The translations under genes and the position numbers were made by a program. From contig JASEIE010000035.1 of NCBI GenBank assembly GCA_030024065.1, positions 1-16,718 on the forward strand: a stretch of 16,718 bases of DNA, read 5' to 3'. Shown here piece after piece: positions 6,327 through 14,095 of this stretch. Under the pieces are notes generated by a model that worked only from the letters and a program-made list of their open reading frames with translations, did no database searches and had not been told where the DNA came from. Source of the stretch: Thermodesulfobacteriota bacterium. Lineage in GTDB: Bacteria; Desulfobacterota; BSN033; UBA1163. Each line of letters starts with the position of its first letter. Within the stretch, counting starts at the first letter, position 1.

Positions 6327-7618
6327 AGGGTTTGAAGCATCTTATCATCGGGAGCGGCCCGGCAGGCATCTTTGCTGCAGAGACCATTCGCATGCGGGAC
6401 CCAGAGGCTTCGGTCATCATGGTCACGGAAGAGAAGCAACCTGGTCACTCTCCGGTGATGTTAACCTATTGGATGGCAGGGAACCGTTCCCAAGACTCCC
6501 TTTTTTTCCGGGATCCTTCCTGGTCTGAAAAGAAAGGGGTCGATGTCAGACCCAACTCCAAAGTCGTCTCCATTGATACCTCCTCCAAAATAATCCGACT
6601 GTCGGAGGGGCGTGAAATGGAATTCGACCGGCTTTTGATCGCAACAGGAGCCTCTCCCATCTCCTTGCCCATTCAAGGCAAGGAGTCAAAAGGAGTTGCC
6701 TCCCTCCGACACCAGCGCGATGCAGAGATCATCTTAAAAGGAGGCCGTGATTTAAGAGAGATTGTCATTATGGGTGGGGGATTTATCGGTTTAAAGCTGG
6801 CGTGCCACCTCAAAGAACAGGGTCTTCGGATCATGGTCTTTGAAAAGGAGCCGAAACTGGCAGCACGGATATTCGATTCGAAAGCTTCCCGGCTTGTCGA
6901 AAAAAAGTTGCAAGAGGGGGGCATACGGGTGGAGACGGATGTCGAGGTGGTCGAGATCCTGAATGAGAGGGGGTGGGTTTCAGGGGTTCGTATGAAGGAT
7001 GGACGTGCTTTCTCCTGTCAAAGGGTGATCGAGACCGTGGGGGTAAGGCCCAATACGGAATTTCTTATTGGCTCCGGAATCGATTTACAAGGAGGCGTCC
7101 CTGTCAATGAACGGATGGAGACGAATGTCCCAGGTATCTATGCAGCAGGGGATGTGGCCATGACCCGGGATTCAATCTCCACCGAATGGGTAAGCAATGC
7201 GATCTGGCCTGCCGCCTCACGCCAGGGAAGAGTGGCGGGCTGGAATATGGCAGGAGGCCATCAGGCGTATCTCCATAATGTTAACCTGAACGCTATCCAC
7301 CTTTTCGGTCTTCATGTGATGGCGGCTGGACATTCTGATGATAATCAGAATGAGGCCGGTATCGAGGTGTTCACCAGAGAGGAGAGAGAGTCCTATCGAA
7401 AAATTGTGATCCGTGAAGGACAATTAATCGGGTTCCTCCTGGTTGGAGATGTTTCCGGAGCTGGCTTTCTTCTGAGCCTGATGAAGAGGAAAGGCCCGAT
7501 GTCTTATCTCCCTTCGGATCTCCTGAACAATCGTATTGCCATGCGCGATGTTCTCCTCCCTCAACTCGGCTACCAGCACGGGCTCCTTTTCAGGAGCGCC
7601 AATGAAATGATCGATTAG
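6323..7618 (+). CDS. FAD-dependent NAD(P)H oxidoreductase (AorC/NirB/CooS-associated type)
   Basis: The 431-residue product is a two-dinucleotide flavoprotein. An N-terminal FAD fold begins with IIGSGPAG (G10-G15), an NAD(P) fold has VIMGGGFIG (G151-G156), and the second FAD contact is GIYAAGD with D277. The redox-active cysteine pair of disulfide reductases and the single cysteine of NADH oxidases are absent (the region reads GHSPVMLTYWMAG), so it should simply pass electrons between NAD(P)H and a partner. Flavoproteins of this kind accompany CooS-CooF pairs in several anaerobes and serve as the NAD subunit of bacterial AOR complexes. The start overlaps the stop of the CooS-like gene in ATGA, implying tight coupling. 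It is the likely NAD(H) entry or exit point of the predicted AOR complex. Confidence 0.87.
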   Translation: MKGLKHLIIGSGPAGIFAAETIRMRDPEASVIMVTEEKQPGHSPVMLTYWMAGNRSQDSLFFRDPSWSEKKGVDVRPNSKVVSIDTSSKIIRLSEGREMEFDRLLIATGASPISLPIQGKESKGVASLRHQRDAEIILKGGRDLREIVIMGGGFIGLKLACHLKEQGLRIMVFEKEPKLAARIFDSKASRLVEKKLQEGGIRVETDVEVVEILNERGWVSGVRMKDGRAFSCQRVIETVGVRPNTEFLIGSGIDLQGGVPVNERMETNVPGIYAAGDVAMTRDSISTEWVSNAIWPAASRQGRVAGWNMAGGHQAYLHNVNLNAIHLFGLHVMAAGHSDDNQNEAGIEVFTREERESYRKIVIREGQLIGFLLVGDVSGAGFLLSLMKRKGPMSYLPSDLLNNRIAMRDVLLPQLGYQHGLLFRSANEMID

Positions 7619-7643
7619 GTCAGACAGAGTGAGAGGAGGCTTT

Positions 7644-9602
7644 ATGAAATATCCAAACCTATTTCAACCCTTCCAAATAGGGGGCATCACCCTTAAAAAT
7701 CGGCTGGTCATGTCTCCCATGACAATGAACTACGCAACGACAGAAGGGTTAGCCACAGAGAAACTGATTCATTATTATCTGGAACGGGCCAAAGGAGGGG
7801 TCGGTCTCATCATCGTTGAAGGAACCTTCTTTAAGACCGAAGGCAAAGGCTATAGGAATCAGCTTGGCCTCGCTTCCCGAAAGCATGGGGAGGAGCTTCG
7901 TAAACTGACAGACCTTGTCCATCGATTGAACAACGATGTCAAGATCTTCATCCAGATCCATCATGCTGGAGGCCGGGCTTCTTCCAAAGTGACGGGCCTT
8001 CAGCCGGTGGCCCCTTCTGGCCTTCCCGCCTATCCGGGGGCAGAAGTGCCGCGGGCCCTGACAGAGGAAGAGATCAGGCAACTGGTTCAAGCCCATGTCC
8101 AGGCTTCCCTCTGGGCAAAAGAGGCGGGCTTTGATGGTGTCGATCTCCACTGTGCTCATGGATATTTGGTCCCTTCTTTCTTCTCTCCGCTTTCCAACAG
8201 GAGGACGGACGAATATGGAGGAGATCAATCGGGCCGTTCGCGTTTTCTCATCGAAATCATCCGGGGGATAAAGAAAGAGCTGGGCCAGGCATTCCCATTG
8301 ACCATCAAAATCAGCGGGGATGAATTTATCGAAGGAGGCCTGGGCATCGATGAGATGAAGCCGATCGCTCTTCTGGCTCAGGAGGCGGGCATCGACGGCA
8401 TGATGGTCTCTGCCGGATCAGTGGGAGCGAAAAAGGTAGGCGATCTGAGTCAGGCCCACAAGGTCTTGCGGACGCTTCCGATGATGACCGAACCGGCCTG
8501 TCTGGTCCCCCTGGCAGAGGAGATAAAGGAAGTTCTACGAATTCCGGTGATCACCGTTGGCCGGATCAATCACCCCGGATTGGCGGAGGAGATTCTTGCC
8601 CATGAGAAGGCGGATCTGGTGGCCATGGGACGCCCCCTTCTTGCTGACCCTTATCTCCCGCAGAAAGCTTTGGAAGAGAGAGAGGAGCAGATTCGACCAT
8701 GCATCGCCTGTAACGAAGGTTGCTACAAGCGCATCTTTGAGCAACTCGATATCAGATGTTCTGTGAATCCGACCCTCGGCCGTGAAAGGGAAATCACCTC
8801 CGATCAAGCAAGTCAGCCCAAGAAGGTCTTTGTCATCGGTGGTGGGCCAGCGGGATTGGAGGCCGCCTATGCGGCCTGGGAGAAGGGACACACCGTCTCT
8901 CTGATAGAGAAGAACAAAGAATTAGGGGGCCAGTTGAATTTAGCGTCTATTTCCCCGGGAAGAAAAGAGATCGAGCGCTTCAGAACATTCCTCCTGAAGC
9001 GCCTCGAAAGGACGGGGGTGGAGGTCATGACAGGGCAAAAGGCGATTCTGCCTCTGATTAAGAAAAACCGGCCGGAGGCATTGATATGGGCAACAGGAGC
9101 CTCACCCCGCAAGTTCGACATTCCCGGTCTGGGTAAAATACGGACCTTAACCGCCTGGGAGGTTCTGGCAGGAAAGAAAAGGCCTAAAGGGACTTGCCTG
9201 ATCCTCGGGGCCGGACTGGTCGGATGTGAGACAGCAGATTATTTGATTGAACAGGGAAATCGAGTGATCCTTGTTGAAGTGCTTCCCGGAATTGCCACTG
9301 GTTCCGATCTCGACACAAAGACCTATTTTGATATGCGATTCCAGAAGAATGGTGTCGCCGTTCATACCAGCACAGAACTCATCCGGGTTGAGGGAAAAAA
9401 GGCAATTTTACGGCAGGGCGAAGAGGAGAAGAAGGTTTTCATCAATACCGTGATCTTTGCCGTTGGCGCTGATCCCAATGACCACCTCGATGAGGTTTTC
9501 CAGTCCTTAGGATCACCGATTTTAAAAATCGGCGATTGTGCGAAGGCAAGAAGCATTCTGGAAGCAGTTCAGGAAGGTTTCCAGGCAGGCAATGCCATCT
9601 GA
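7644..9602 (+). CDS. OYE-family FMN/4Fe-4S/FAD reductase (2,4-dienoyl-CoA reductase-like)
   Basis: The 652-residue product has the FadH/enoate-reductase layout. An N-terminal FMN TIM barrel (about 1-340) starts LFQPFQIGGITLKNRLVMSP and holds the old-yellow-enzyme motif HCAHGYLVPSFFSPLSNRR. A 4Fe-4S site follows with C353-x2-C356-x3-C360-x11-C372, the same spacing as in E. coli FadH. Next come an FAD fold (VFVIGGGPAGLEAAYAA) and an NAD(P) fold (CLILGAGLVGCETADYL). Such proteins reduce activated C=C bonds in enoyl-CoAs, enoates or steroids and some demethylate trimethylamine-type compounds; the substrate here is unknown. The ATG at 7644 follows a strong GAGGAGG and is preferred over the GTG at 7629. 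The 25-bp gap after the flavoprotein gene places it in the same operon, suggesting a double-bond reduction in the pathway. Confidence 0.9.
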   Translation: MKYPNLFQPFQIGGITLKNRLVMSPMTMNYATTEGLATEKLIHYYLERAKGGVGLIIVEGTFFKTEGKGYRNQLGLASRKHGEELRKLTDLVHRLNNDVKIFIQIHHAGGRASSKVTGLQPVAPSGLPAYPGAEVPRALTEEEIRQLVQAHVQASLWAKEAGFDGVDLHCAHGYLVPSFFSPLSNRRTDEYGGDQSGRSRFLIEIIRGIKKELGQAFPLTIKISGDEFIEGGLGIDEMKPIALLAQEAGIDGMMVSAGSVGAKKVGDLSQAHKVLRTLPMMTEPACLVPLAEEIKEVLRIPVITVGRINHPGLAEEILAHEKADLVAMGRPLLADPYLPQKALEEREEQIRPCIACNEGCYKRIFEQLDIRCSVNPTLGREREITSDQASQPKKVFVIGGGPAGLEAAYAAWEKGHTVSLIEKNKELGGQLNLASISPGRKEIERFRTFLLKRLERTGVEVMTGQKAILPLIKKNRPEALIWATGASPRKFDIPGLGKIRTLTAWEVLAGKKRPKGTCLILGAGLVGCETADYLIEQGNRVILVEVLPGIATGSDLDTKTYFDMRFQKNGVAVHTSTELIRVEGKKAILRQGEEEKKVFINTVIFAVGADPNDHLDEVFQSLGSPILKIGDCAKARSILEAVQEGFQAGNAI

Positions 9603-9642
9603 AGATGGAGAAAATAAGACTTAAAAGAAAGGAGTGAGAGCG

Positions 9643-10659
9643 ATGAGTACAAAGGAATGGCCGATATCTTACTGGCATTATACCCCCGGCGCCTCGAGTC
9701 CGATCCAGATGATGAAGGGGGCTCTGAAGTGCATGAAATGCGGAGACGTCAGGGAAGGCGAGACCGTATTGATCTCCACGGATACGAATAAATTCAGAAT
9801 TGCAGAGACTCTGGCTGCAGCGGCCTATGCCGTTGGAGCGACACCCATCATCCTCATGATCCCTCCTGTTGGATTGCACGGGGCACAGCTCCCGGAGCCC
9901 GTCGTGGCAGCCTTTAGAGAGGCGGATGTTTTTTTACAACCGAGCACCTGGTCCCAAACCCATACAAAGGCCCGAGTGGAGGCGATCAAGGCAGGCAAGA
10001 GGGGAAGCACCATGTGCGAGGTGACCGAAGATGCCCTTTGCGTAGGAGCGATCGAAGCCGACTATGAAGATTGTGACAAGAGGGGACGGATTCTGGGGGC
10101 AATTCTTTCGGAGGCGGATGAGGTCAGGATCACCACACCCCTCGGGACGGATATTCGAGGACAGGTGACCAAGCGGCCTGTTCAGTATGAAACAGGTCTG
10201 TTCAAGAAACCCGGGCAGTTTGCGGCATTTCCTGATAGCGAGATCAACATCTCTCCCATCGAAGGGACCGCAGAAGGAAAAATCGTTAGTGATGTGAGTA
10301 TTATGAGCGTTGGTGTTACGCTCTATGACCATGTGACGCTCATCGTTAAGCAAGGGAAAGTGGTGGATATCCAGGGTGGCATGGCTGCCAATAAGCTCCG
10401 CCAGATTCTTGAGGCACTGAATGATGAGAAGGCATATAACTATGCCGAATTCGGGATCGGCCTTAATCCGAAGGCCCGTCTGGCAGCAACAAACTTAGAA
10501 GACCTGGGACGGCTGGGCAACTGCCATGCAGGGATCGGAAGCAACTTCGCCATCGGGGGAAAGGTCCTGGCCCCGAATCATATCGATGCCATGTATAAAG
10601 ATACAACCGTCTACTTTGATGGAAAAGTCGTCCTGGATAACGGGGTATTGAAAATATAA
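9643..10659 (+). CDS. M29/NicX-like metalloprotein (annotated elsewhere as aminopeptidase T-like)
   Basis: The 338-residue product belongs to the fold shared by M29 aminopeptidases and 2,5-dihydroxypyridine dioxygenase (NicX). The C-terminal half carries the family blocks: EFGIGLNPKARLA with E269, LGNCHAGIGSNFAIGG with H295, and NHIDAM with H313 and D315. The H-x-D pair corresponds to metal ligands in NicX, and E269 and H295 are further candidate ligands. The N-terminal half (about 20-140) is the variable lobe. In an operon full of oxygen-sensitive Fe-S enzymes an oxygen-using ring cleavage is improbable, so a hydrolase or another metal-dependent activity is more likely; this is inference. 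The ATG at 9643 follows AAAGGAG at a good distance; a GTG at 9634 lies within that site. Family is fairly sure, function open. Confidence 0.75.
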   Translation: MSTKEWPISYWHYTPGASSPIQMMKGALKCMKCGDVREGETVLISTDTNKFRIAETLAAAAYAVGATPIILMIPPVGLHGAQLPEPVVAAFREADVFLQPSTWSQTHTKARVEAIKAGKRGSTMCEVTEDALCVGAIEADYEDCDKRGRILGAILSEADEVRITTPLGTDIRGQVTKRPVQYETGLFKKPGQFAAFPDSEINISPIEGTAEGKIVSDVSIMSVGVTLYDHVTLIVKQGKVVDIQGGMAANKLRQILEALNDEKAYNYAEFGIGLNPKARLAATNLEDLGRLGNCHAGIGSNFAIGGKVLAPNHIDAMYKDTTVYFDGKVVLDNGVLKI

Positions 10660-10672
10660 GAAAGAGATCCAT

Positions 10673-12097
10673 ATGAAAAATCGAGGGAATGCTTACATCC
10701 ATCGTCTGGATAAGGGTTTGATCAAGCAGATCACGGCTATTTGTGGAAAGGAGAACACGTTCTCTTCCAGAGAGGATTTGATCTGCTACAGTTATGACGC
10801 AACAAATCTGGAAACCCTGCCGGATCTGGTGGTCTTTCCCAAAACGACCTCCCAAATCTCTGAGATCCTCCGGTTAGCGAACGATCATCTGATTCCCGTC
10901 ATTCCTCGAGGAATGGGAACAGGGTTCTCTGGAGGCTCGATCCCTGTCAGGGGAGGAGTGGTGCTGGCGATGACCCGATTCAATCGGGTGATCGAGATCG
11001 ATACGGAAAACATGATCGCTGTCGTGGAACCCGGAGTCGTTACTGGCGACTTTCAAAAACAGGTAGAGAAGTTGGGTCTTTTTTACCCCCCTGATCCGGC
11101 AAGTGCGCTTTATTGCACTCTGGGAGGGAACGTGGCGGAGTGCGCCGGAGGTCCGAGGGCAGTGAAATATGGCGTGACCAAAGATTATGTTTTGGGAATG
11201 GAAGTGGTGTTGCCGACCGGAGAGGTCGTCAAAACAGGGGTAAAAACGGCAAAGGGGGTCGTCGGTTATGATCTGACCAAGCTATTTGTGGGGTCTGAAG
11301 GGACGCTCGGGATCATCACCCAAATCATCCTGAGACTGATCCCTCTTCCCGAGGCAAAAAAAACGATGAGGGTGGCCTTTCGAAAAGTGGAAGATGCCGC
11401 CACTGCAGTTTCAAAGATCATCAGTTCAAAAATTATTCCCGCCACACTCGAACTGATGGACAATGCCTCCATCCGTTGCGTGGAAAATTATCTCAACCTG
11501 GGACTTCCCATGGATGCGGGCGCCCTCCTCCTGATCGAGGTTGATGGGGACAGGGAGATCCTTCCCAAATATATCTCAAAAATTGATCAGATCACATCGG
11601 ACCTGAATCGATACTCCTTCGAAGTGGCTGAAACCGAAAAGGAGGTGGAGGCTCTCTGGAAGGCGAGGCGGGCTCTCTCGCCGGCGAGCTATCGCCTTAA
11701 TCCCACGAAGATCGCTGAGGATATTACGGTCCCGAGAAATCAGATCGCCACCTTTATCCTCGAATCGAGGAGGATTGCTCAAGAGAGAGGACTAAAGATT
11801 ATCAATTTCGGCCATGCAGGCGACGGAAACATCCATACCAGCCTCATGATCAACGATAAGGATGAGGATGAAAAAAAGAGAGCCGAAGAGGCGATTGAGG
11901 AAATTTTTAAGCTCACCATTCAATTGGGAGGAACGCTCTCCGGAGAACACGGGGTTGGGCTGACAAAGGCTCCTTATATTGATCTTGAGCTGGATCGACC
12001 TACCCTGGAAGTGATGAAAAAGATTAAAACCGTGTTGGACCCTAACGACATCCTCAACCCAGGAAAGATTTTTAAGGAAAGGGGATCGAAGTCCTGA
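10673..12097 (+). CDS. GlcD-type FAD-linked oxidase (2-hydroxyacid dehydrogenase)
   Basis: The 474-residue product has the length and layout of glycolate oxidase subunit GlcD and D-lactate dehydrogenases. An FAD-binding PCMH domain (about 47-225) includes PRGMGTGFSGGSIP from P78, and an FAD-oxidase C-terminal domain contains FGHAGDGNIH (H381) and GEHGVG (H426), the substrate and flavin contacts of the family. It would oxidise a 2-hydroxy acid to the 2-keto acid. No GlcF-like cysteine-rich subunit, the usual electron acceptor, is encoded next to it, so its partner is elsewhere or is one of the operon's Fe-S proteins. It starts 13 bp after the preceding gene and is the last gene of the run; a 334-bp gap follows. 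Confidence 0.9.
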   Translation: MKNRGNAYIHRLDKGLIKQITAICGKENTFSSREDLICYSYDATNLETLPDLVVFPKTTSQISEILRLANDHLIPVIPRGMGTGFSGGSIPVRGGVVLAMTRFNRVIEIDTENMIAVVEPGVVTGDFQKQVEKLGLFYPPDPASALYCTLGGNVAECAGGPRAVKYGVTKDYVLGMEVVLPTGEVVKTGVKTAKGVVGYDLTKLFVGSEGTLGIITQIILRLIPLPEAKKTMRVAFRKVEDAATAVSKIISSKIIPATLELMDNASIRCVENYLNLGLPMDAGALLLIEVDGDREILPKYISKIDQITSDLNRYSFEVAETEKEVEALWKARRALSPASYRLNPTKIAEDITVPRNQIATFILESRRIAQERGLKIINFGHAGDGNIHTSLMINDKDEDEKKRAEEAIEEIFKLTIQLGGTLSGEHGVGLTKAPYIDLELDRPTLEVMKKIKTVLDPNDILNPGKIFKERGSKS

Positions 12098-12431
12098 AGC
12101 CATTTCCTGAGGGCATCCATAAAAAAGGTTTTTTTATTGACTTTTCACACTGTTTTTGATTTATTGGAAATAATTCAAGAATTCGTTTCAAAGGCATTGG
12201 GGCAGGAGGTATTTCAGAGCGAGAGGTTTTGTGAGCCGGAAATCTATCCTTGGATTTTTGATTCAAACAACGGTTGGGGAATTGAGTGAGGTTGAGTTAG
12301 CAGGTCTGAGATTAATGAAGCAAAAAGGTATCCTTCAAGTTTTTTAAAAAGGATAGAAGAGAGAAGGTTACATTGTGCAGTAGTGATATAACAATACAAG
12401 TTCTTATTAAGAACAATAAAGGAGGTGTTTT
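12098..12431 (+). other. 334-bp gap between the AOR operon and the transporter genes
   Basis: No gene is seen on either strand. The stretch is AT-rich. Near its start, ATAAAAAA-GG-TTTTTTT (12119-12135) could form a weak AT-only hairpin; it is not a convincing terminator. TTGACT (12137-12142) with TTTATT 17 bp later is a weak promoter candidate. The 3' end holds the inverted repeat at 12400-12414 and a strong ribosome-binding site, AAAGGAGGTG, just before the tctC start. Confidence 0.6.
12400..12414. repeat. Perfect inverted repeat GTTCTTA-T-TAAGAAC before tctC
   Basis: Two 7-base arms are separated by one base, ending four bases before the AAAGGAGG ribosome-binding site of the substrate-binding-protein gene. 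The tight spacing suits an operator for a dimeric regulator better than an RNA hairpin. No regulator in the window is obviously matched to it. Confidence 0.5.
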
Positions 12432-13448
12432 ATGACACGCTATTTAAGAGGATTGACGCGCCGGCAATTTATCAAGGGCTCTGTCGCAGTGGCAGGCGCC
12501 GGAGCTCTCTGCGGGTTCCCCCAGCGCGCCTTTGCGGCTTATCCGGACCGGACGATCAGGGTCGTGATTCCCACGGAGCAGGGGGGCAGTGCGGATCGAC
12601 TGGCCCGTACATTCTGCAACATCTGGAAGAAATTCCTCGGCGTCAATTTCGAATACGATTTCTTTCCAGGGGCGTCGGGGCAGGTGGGGTATGAAACATA
12701 TATCGGGCGAAAGGAACGGGACGGCTACAACCTGCTGTTCGGCAATGTGGGTGCGGAAATGATCATGTACACTCTTCGGAACCCAAAATACAAATTTCCG
12801 GACGACAATGTCTATTTCTGCCGGGTAGACGTTGACGACAGCTGCCTGTTCGTCCGCAGTAGCAGTCCGTTCCGCAAGATCGAGGACGTGGTGGCCGAAG
12901 GCAAGAAACGGGCGATTACCACAGCAACGAGCCGCATTCCCCATCCCGCCTCCATCGGCGCGCTGGCGCTCGGGGAAGAAACCGGGGCCAAATTCAACCT
13001 CGTGCCATACGCGGGGGGCAATCCCACCATCGTCGCCGTGCTTAACGGCGAGGCGGACTGCGGAGTCCTTCCCATGGCCAACCCCATCAGCATGCTGGAT
13101 CGCATCCGCATCCTGACCGTCTTCAACGATGAGAATAAGCTTGCCAATCTATCCGGAAATGCCCCGCCTGTAAACAAGGTGTTCGGGACCAAGATTCCGG
13201 ACCTGTATTCATCGAGGGCTTGGGCCATCCACACGACGGTGGTTCAAAAATATCCCGACCGTTTCGAAAAACTTAACAAGACAGCCAGGCAGGTTTTCGA
13301 CGATCCGGCTTACAAGGAAGGGTACCTCAAAACCGGAGCCCCTTTCGAGACGATCAGTTATGGGGACCATGCGACCTGCACGAAATACGCCCTGGGAATG
13401 GTCGATCTCACCAATCGTTTCAAAGGAATCCTGGGAACCGCCAAATAG
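12432..13448 (+). CDS. tctC: Tripartite tricarboxylate transporter substrate-binding protein (TctC/Bug family)
   Basis: The 338-residue product is a periplasmic solute-binding protein that delivers a carboxylate to the TctAB membrane unit. Its signal sequence carries a twin-arginine motif (TRRQFIKGS, R10-R11), a hydrophobic stretch (18-29) and AFA-A as a likely cleavage site near residue 35, so it is probably exported folded by the Tat system. The mature part shows Bug-family features: YPDRTIRVVIPTEQGGSADR at the start of the mature chain and FFPGASGQVGYE near residue 77. Bug proteins bind citrate, dicarboxylates, aromatic acids or nicotinate; the ligand here is not readable. A strong AAAGGAGGTG precedes the ATG. 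GC is clearly higher than in the upstream operon. Confidence 0.9.
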   Translation: MTRYLRGLTRRQFIKGSVAVAGAGALCGFPQRAFAAYPDRTIRVVIPTEQGGSADRLARTFCNIWKKFLGVNFEYDFFPGASGQVGYETYIGRKERDGYNLLFGNVGAEMIMYTLRNPKYKFPDDNVYFCRVDVDDSCLFVRSSSPFRKIEDVVAEGKKRAITTATSRIPHPASIGALALGEETGAKFNLVPYAGGNPTIVAVLNGEADCGVLPMANPISMLDRIRILTVFNDENKLANLSGNAPPVNKVFGTKIPDLYSSRAWAIHTTVVQKYPDRFEKLNKTARQVFDDPAYKEGYLKTGAPFETISYGDHATCTKYALGMVDLTNRFKGILGTAK

Positions 13449-13570
13449 ATGCCTGCACAGGCGGAGACAATTCGTGCCGTGCAAGCGGAACGGTGGCCCT
13501 CCCCTCGGGGTGGGAAGTTCCTGTGCCAGGCGTGACGCCGCCCACGACACACCGAAGGAATGAGACATAT

Positions 13571-14080
13571 ATGCCGACAGAGCTGGACAAAGAGAAAATC
13601 AAGCAAAAACCGATTGGCGCCGATCTTGTGATCCCGGTGCTGGCCATCGGTTTTACCATCTATTACTTAAGCACCACCTGGAATCTCAGATGGGAGGCCA
13701 AGATGAGCGGCTTGGCGGTCGGGGGGGTGCTACTCATCCTGATCGCGATTCTCCTGGTGAGGACGGCTTTGCAGGTGAAGCGAGGCAAGGCGACGCTCGG
13801 TATGGGCCGGCTCCTCCAACCCCTGGAATCCCAGAGCAGGCGGTTCGGCCTGATCGCCGCCATCGTGGCCTTCATCGCTGCACTTCCCTACCTCGGGTTC
13901 ACACTGGCCATCTTCTGCTTCATGTGCTCGGCCCTGCTCATCCTTGGCGTGCGGAAACCGCTCCTCCTTCTGGTGACGGCATTTTCAGTCGCCACCGGGG
14001 GCTATGTGGGGTTTATTGTCATACTCAACACACGTTTTCCTCACGGGCTGGTCGAGAAAATCCTTGCTCGGATCTTCTGA
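13571..14080 (+). CDS. tctB: Tripartite tricarboxylate transporter small membrane subunit (TctB family)
   Basis: The 169-residue product has the four hydrophobic segments usual for TctB: about residues 17-33, 45-62, 95-112 and 116-150, the last one split in two. TctB is the poorly conserved small partner of the TctA channel in the inner membrane, so the call leans on gene order (tctC-tctB-tctA), size and hydrophobicity. The ATG at 13571 with GAAGGAAT upstream is preferred; a GTG at 13493 would add a proline-rich, non-membrane stretch of 26 residues that lies in the 122-bp gap after tctC. Confidence 0.82.
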   Translation: MPTELDKEKIKQKPIGADLVIPVLAIGFTIYYLSTTWNLRWEAKMSGLAVGGVLLILIAILLVRTALQVKRGKATLGMGRLLQPLESQSRRFGLIAAIVAFIAALPYLGFTLAIFCFMCSALLILGVRKPLLLLVTAFSVATGGYVGFIVILNTRFPHGLVEKILARIF

Positions 14081-14095
14081 ATCAAGGGCTTCTCT

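Noticed and set aside
9643..10659. 2,5-dihydroxypyridine dioxygenase (NicX) with a nicotinate pathway
   Set aside because: Only fold-level similarity is seen; the neighbours are anaerobic enzymes and no other nic genes are present.
12119..12135. Rho-independent terminator after the GlcD-type gene
   Set aside because: The hairpin has an A/T-only stem with a two-base loop and no GC clamp, so it is noted only as weak.
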